From JAFAGX01 sp035622175 (GTDB lineage Bacteria; Acidobacteriota; Terriglobia; Terriglobales; Acidobacteriaceae), in NCBI GenBank assembly GCA_035622175.1, contig DASPVV010000007.1, positions 35,222 to 99,221 of the forward strand: a stretch of 64,000 nucleotides of DNA, written 5' to 3'. The notes under the pieces are model-generated. The model was given only the letters and a program-made list of their open reading frames with translations, ran no database searches and was not told where the DNA came from. The stretch's first letter is position 1, and each line of letters starts with the position of its first letter. The translations under genes and the position numbers were made by a program. Positions 61,680 through 64,000 of the stretch are shown piece by piece.

Positions 61680-62090
61680 CTACGAGTCCGGGCCGGGCAG
61701 TGTCCGAACCCGGTGTTTGTCGGGAAACACGAACATTTTTTGCGCCCGCTCCGACTCGAGTGTCTCCGCGCGATAATAGCGCTGCAGAATCCCCTTCTTC
61801 CACAGCAGCAAATCCGGATTCGCGTGAGCAAACGCCTCCCACGTCTGCGGCCCTGCATCCGCCATACGCTGACGGATCAAACACACGTACGCCCACGTGA
61901 CCGTCTCGTGATACAGATTCGCCTTGCCATGCCGGGCGGCGTAGTGCTTCAGCCCGCTGCAGAATCTTGCGAGCGCTTCCGCTGGCGGATATTTGTTTAG
62001 GTACGCAAACGCCACATGCACGTGAGCGGCGTGATGAAACGGCACCAGCGTGCCGCGTTCAAATTGCTTGAGCAACTGCGCATCCGTCAT
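61680..62090 (-). CDS. Conserved hypothetical protein with His-rich motifs
   Basis: 136 aa from ATG 62090, which overlaps the upstream stop by 4 nt. Conserved patterns: PFHHAAHVHVAFAYLNKYPP, HGKANLYHETVTWAYV, and PDLLLWKKGILQRYY. The HxxHxH and YHET motifs could bind a metal, but I do not recognise a named family. Third gene of the RHH-led operon. Confidence 0.65.
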   Translation of the reverse strand: MTDAQLLKQFERGTLVPFHHAAHVHVAFAYLNKYPPAEALARFCSGLKHYAARHGKANLYHETVTWAYVCLIRQRMADAGPQTWEAFAHANPDLLLWKKGILQRYYRAETLESERAQKMFVFPDKHRVRTLPGPDS

Positions 62091-62413
62091 GCTCGCCTCG
62101 CTGCAACCACCGCCCACGCTGCCGCCGCATACACGACCAGCGCTCCGACGTTCGTCTGGCCGTGAAGAATGTGAATGAGCATAGCCAGCGCGAGGATCAC
62201 CATCAGTGCTACCCCGCCGATCACAACCGTGCGTGGAAGTAGGAACAGTGCGGCGGCCAGCATCTCGGCCAAAGCCAATGCCGTTAAGACAACCCTGTGC
62301 ACGCCAAGCTGAGACGCGCCATGCGTGCGGCCAGAAAACAGCAACCCAGCCTCGGCGAACACCACCACTCCCAAAGTCCACTGCAATCCGAGCATCGCCT
62401 TCGGGCGTGTCAT
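62087..62413 (-). CDS. DoxX-like four-helix membrane protein
   Basis: 108 aa from ATG 62413. Four hydrophobic helices (LGLQWTLGVVVFAEAGLLFS, VVLTALALAEMLAAALFLLP, VVIGGVALMVILALAMLIHI, NVGALVVYAAAAWAVVAA). It fits the DoxX-like group in size and helix layout, but sequence signatures are weak. Begins 2 nt after the RHH stop. Confidence 0.65.
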   Translation of the reverse strand: MTRPKAMLGLQWTLGVVVFAEAGLLFSGRTHGASQLGVHRVVLTALALAEMLAAALFLLPRTVVIGGVALMVILALAMLIHILHGQTNVGALVVYAAAAWAVVAARRA

Positions 62414-62415
62414 GG

Positions 62416-62694
62416 TTATCGGCTCCGCTGGGCGCGACTGCGTTCCTTTAGCTTGTGGCTGGCGCTGGCATCCAGTTCGAGCCCATAGAACCGCTTCAGT
62501 TCCTTGATCCGCGCCTGCGACTCGGGGTTGAACGCGCATTTGCCTTCGAAGGCATGCAGGACAATTCCTTCGAGCAGGTCCCCGAGCGTCAGATCGTGAT
62601 ATTCGGCAAACGCCTTGAGCACCTTCAGTAGGCGCTTCTCCATGCGCACCCCGGTCTGCACGCGTTCCACGACGAGCTGGGCATCTTGGTTCAT
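62416..62694 (-). CDS. Ribbon-helix-helix-like small protein
   Basis: 92 aa. The N-terminal part (RVQTGVRMEKRLLKVLKAFA, EYHDLTLGDLLEGIVLHAF) fits a beta strand followed by two helices, an RHH DNA-binding fold. The C-terminal 30 residues are basic. First gene of a three-gene coupled operon; tandem repeats and a palindrome just upstream are likely its operator. Confidence 0.6.
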   Translation of the reverse strand: MNQDAQLVVERVQTGVRMEKRLLKVLKAFAEYHDLTLGDLLEGIVLHAFEGKCAFNPESQARIKELKRFYGLELDASASHKLKERSRAQRSR

Positions 62695-62702
62695 GACCTA
62701 CT

Positions 62703-62728
62703 AATGTACATTGGTACATTGGTACATG
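62703..62728. promoter_or_regulatory. Palindrome and 8-bp direct repeats upstream of the RHH gene
   Basis: AATGTACATT (62703-62712) is a perfect 10-bp palindrome. GTACATTG is repeated in tandem (62706-62713, 62714-62721), followed by GTACATG. RHH dimers bind arrays of such short half-sites. The array ends 9 nt before the RHH start codon on the minus strand. Confidence 0.6.
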
Positions 62729-62785
62729 CAAGCAAGAATGACAAAACGCCGGCATCGATCGTGAGCGGGAATCCGCCCTCCGGGG

Positions 62786-62826
62786 TTGACCTATCACTCG
62801 ATATCCGATATAACGGGAATCGATAT
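62786..62826 (+). promoter_or_regulatory. Promoter with CGATAT repeats before the PadR gene
   Basis: TTGACC (62786-62791), 17 nt, TATAAC (62809-62814) is a near-consensus sigma-70 promoter. CGATAT occurs at 62799, 62806 and 62821, overlapping the -10 and the start region. The predicted transcription start is only about 6 nt before the ATG, so the mRNA would be almost leaderless. A PadR operator with autorepression is likely. Confidence 0.6.
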
Positions 62827-63177
62827 ATGAAGGATGACGCCACCAGCTTTCTCCCGCTTTCCCCAGCAACCCTGTGTATTCTGCTGTCGTTGGCGGCGCA
62901 AGAGTTACATGGGTACGGCATTATGCAGGAGGTCGCGCGTCAATCAGAGGGTGCCTACAGGTTAGGCCCAGGCACTCTCTACGACAACCTGCAAAAACTA
63001 CTTTGCCGCGGATTGGTAGAGGAGAGTCGCCGTCCAGCCGATGATGATCCTCGGCGCCGCTACTATCGGCTCACTTCCTTGGGACGCGAGGTGCTGAGGG
63101 CAGAAACCGCGCGTCTAGAAAGTCTAGTACGGGAAGCGCGGTTACGCCTGCAATCCGTCAAGCCTCGGAGGACATGA
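62827..63177 (+). CDS. PadR-family transcriptional regulator
   Basis: 116 aa from ATG 62827. PadR winged helix: SPATLCILLSLAAQELHGYG, IMQEVARQSEGAYRLGPGTL, YDNLQKLLCRGLVEESRR, RRYYRLTSLGREVL. A short C-terminal helix dimerises. Its stop overlaps the next start (ATGA). In Acidobacteria this class usually controls a linked membrane protein or ABC permease. Confidence 0.92.
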   Translation: MKDDATSFLPLSPATLCILLSLAAQELHGYGIMQEVARQSEGAYRLGPGTLYDNLQKLLCRGLVEESRRPADDDPRRRYYRLTSLGREVLRAETARLESLVREARLRLQSVKPRRT

Positions 63178-64000
63178 TGCTTCGTCCTTTGTACCGTTAT
63201 GTTTTGCTCCTACATCCACCCGGGTTCCGTCGGAGATTCGCGGATGAGATGCTCTCGATATTTGACCAGGCTGCTGCACCGAAGGCAGAGTGCCTACTGC
63301 TGCTTGATGGTCTCTGTTCCGTCGCACGGCAGTGGTGTTTGCGGCCGGAATTCTGGGGTGATTCAGTTCCAGAGCAAAAGTACGTAGCGGATGGCGTTCC
63401 CTCGTTCTATTCCCTCGAACCGTATCGCCCTCGGACTCCGGCCATTCTTCATGGCATGGTCTTGTCCGTAGCGTTTTTCTGGGTTGTCTGCTATGGCATC
63501 AGGTACAGTTGGGCCCACATTCTCCACGTGCGCATTCCTCAGGTCCAAGTTGATACGTCATCCTTCGCGCAGTTTGGCCAAAGCCAAGAGACTACAAGGT
63601 TCAGCCCTTCATTACCTCAGGCACGTCCCGATCATGAGCCAGCAGTCGCGCCGTTACTTCCTCTTCCCATGCTCGGGAATCGCTCGACAATCAGAGTTGC
63701 CCACTTGACCAATCCCGCGCACGAGCCGCTAAGGGCGGAAGAATCCAAGGTCTCGCCGAATCGGCTTTCCTCATCAGCCCCGAATATCGCACCGCGGATT
63801 CGGTCCCCGCTCGAAGACTACATTGGAACCTACATGGTCCATTCGCCAAACGGGCTCAGGGTATGTATCAGCGCAGTGGGCGGACACCTCGTGATGGAAG
63901 TGGACGGACAATCGAAGAGGGTACTAATCGCGGTGTCGAAAGAGATGTTCATGGTCGTTGGCAAGCAGCAATGGATCGAGTTTGTGAGAGACCGGGACGG
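63174..64000 (+). CDS. Membrane protein coupled to PadR (runs off the right edge)
   Basis: At least 275 codons, open to the window end. ATG 63174 overlaps the PadR stop; a second ATG follows. It begins with LRPLYRYVLLLHPPGFRRRF, as do many acidobacterial PadR-linked membrane proteins, then EMLSIFDQ and a membrane helix (HGMVLSVAFFWVVCYGIRY). The remaining part is periplasmic with YIGTYMVHSPNGLRVCISAV, similar to a small beta domain. Function is unknown, and the C-terminus is not visible. Confidence 0.75.
   Translation, partial: MMLRPLYRYVLLLHPPGFRRRFADEMLSIFDQAAAPKAECLLLLDGLCSVARQWCLRPEFWGDSVPEQKYVADGVPSFYSLEPYRPRTPAILHGMVLSVAFFWVVCYGIRYSWAHILHVRIPQVQVDTSSFAQFGQSQETTRFSPSLPQARPDHEPAVAPLLPLPMLGNRSTIRVAHLTNPAHEPLRAEESKVSPNRLSSSAPNIAPRIRSPLEDYIGTYMVHSPNGLRVCISAVGGHLVMEVDGQSKRVLIAVSKEMFMVVGKQQWIEFVRDRD

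Overview
The window is about 60% GC, densely coded, and carries an exosortase/PEP-CTERM exopolysaccharide locus, many small secreted proteins of the PFDF type, an ECF sigma factor joined to a TPR-bearing Ser/Thr kinase, and a PadR-linked membrane protein. This mix points to an Acidobacteriota soil bacterium (Terriglobia-like). That assignment is inferred from gene content; there is no rRNA or other marker. I see no tRNA, rRNA, CRISPR array, intact transposase or prophage.

Layout. 1-6.3 kb (minus): a tightly spaced polysaccharide operon with a degenerate sigma-54-activator-like regulator, Wza-type export protein, beta-barrel, Wzz/GumC chain-length protein, ExeA-like ATPase and a BY-kinase cut by the left edge. 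6.7-14.4 kb (plus): exosortase, EpsI, a PrsT-like TPR lipoprotein, then FkbH-like protein, acyl carrier protein and a MaoC-SDR fusion with overlapping frames. 14.4-17.1 kb (minus): a GNAT-like acyltransferase and a GINT1-like glycosyltransferase candidate. 17.5 kb: one PEP-CTERM protein with its own terminator and a sigma-54-like promoter. 18.4-20.5 kb: sulfite dehydrogenase (SorA/SorB-like) with an Rrf2 regulator. 20.6-25.1 kb: PP2C phosphatase, PilZ-type proteins, a STAS protein and a PPi-type phosphofructokinase. 25.5-32.6 kb (minus): a second polysaccharide operon (WecB, GT2 synthase, beta-helix/bactofilin-like membrane protein, deacetylase-like protein, YaiO barrel, membrane protein), mostly joined by 4-nt overlaps. 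33-38 kb: a LuxR-type regulator, two paralogous secreted proteins, a gene-poor stretch, an RNase HI-like protein and a DegP/HtrA protease. 39-44 kb: OmpR-type two-component system with a porin and an amicyanin-like cupredoxin. 44.5-47.9 kb: ECF sigma factor and Ser/Thr kinase.

48-53 kb is a decaying, accessory-looking region. It holds an M20 peptidase, a secreted phosphoesterase and 3'-terminal remnants of three genes: an M20 carbamoylase, phosphoglucomutase and a GH16 glycosidase. 53-61.6 kb holds a UBP zinc finger, phosphoketolase, a VOC protein, cytochrome c, a MetE-like protein and a fused MFS/spermidine-synthase-like protein. At the right end an RHH-led operon diverges from a PadR gene coupled to a membrane protein that runs off the window.

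The two surface-glycan loci are the main theme. The first couples chain assembly and export to PEP-CTERM sorting and adds an ACP-dependent acyl-building module. The second looks like a self-contained synthase-dependent amino-polysaccharide system.
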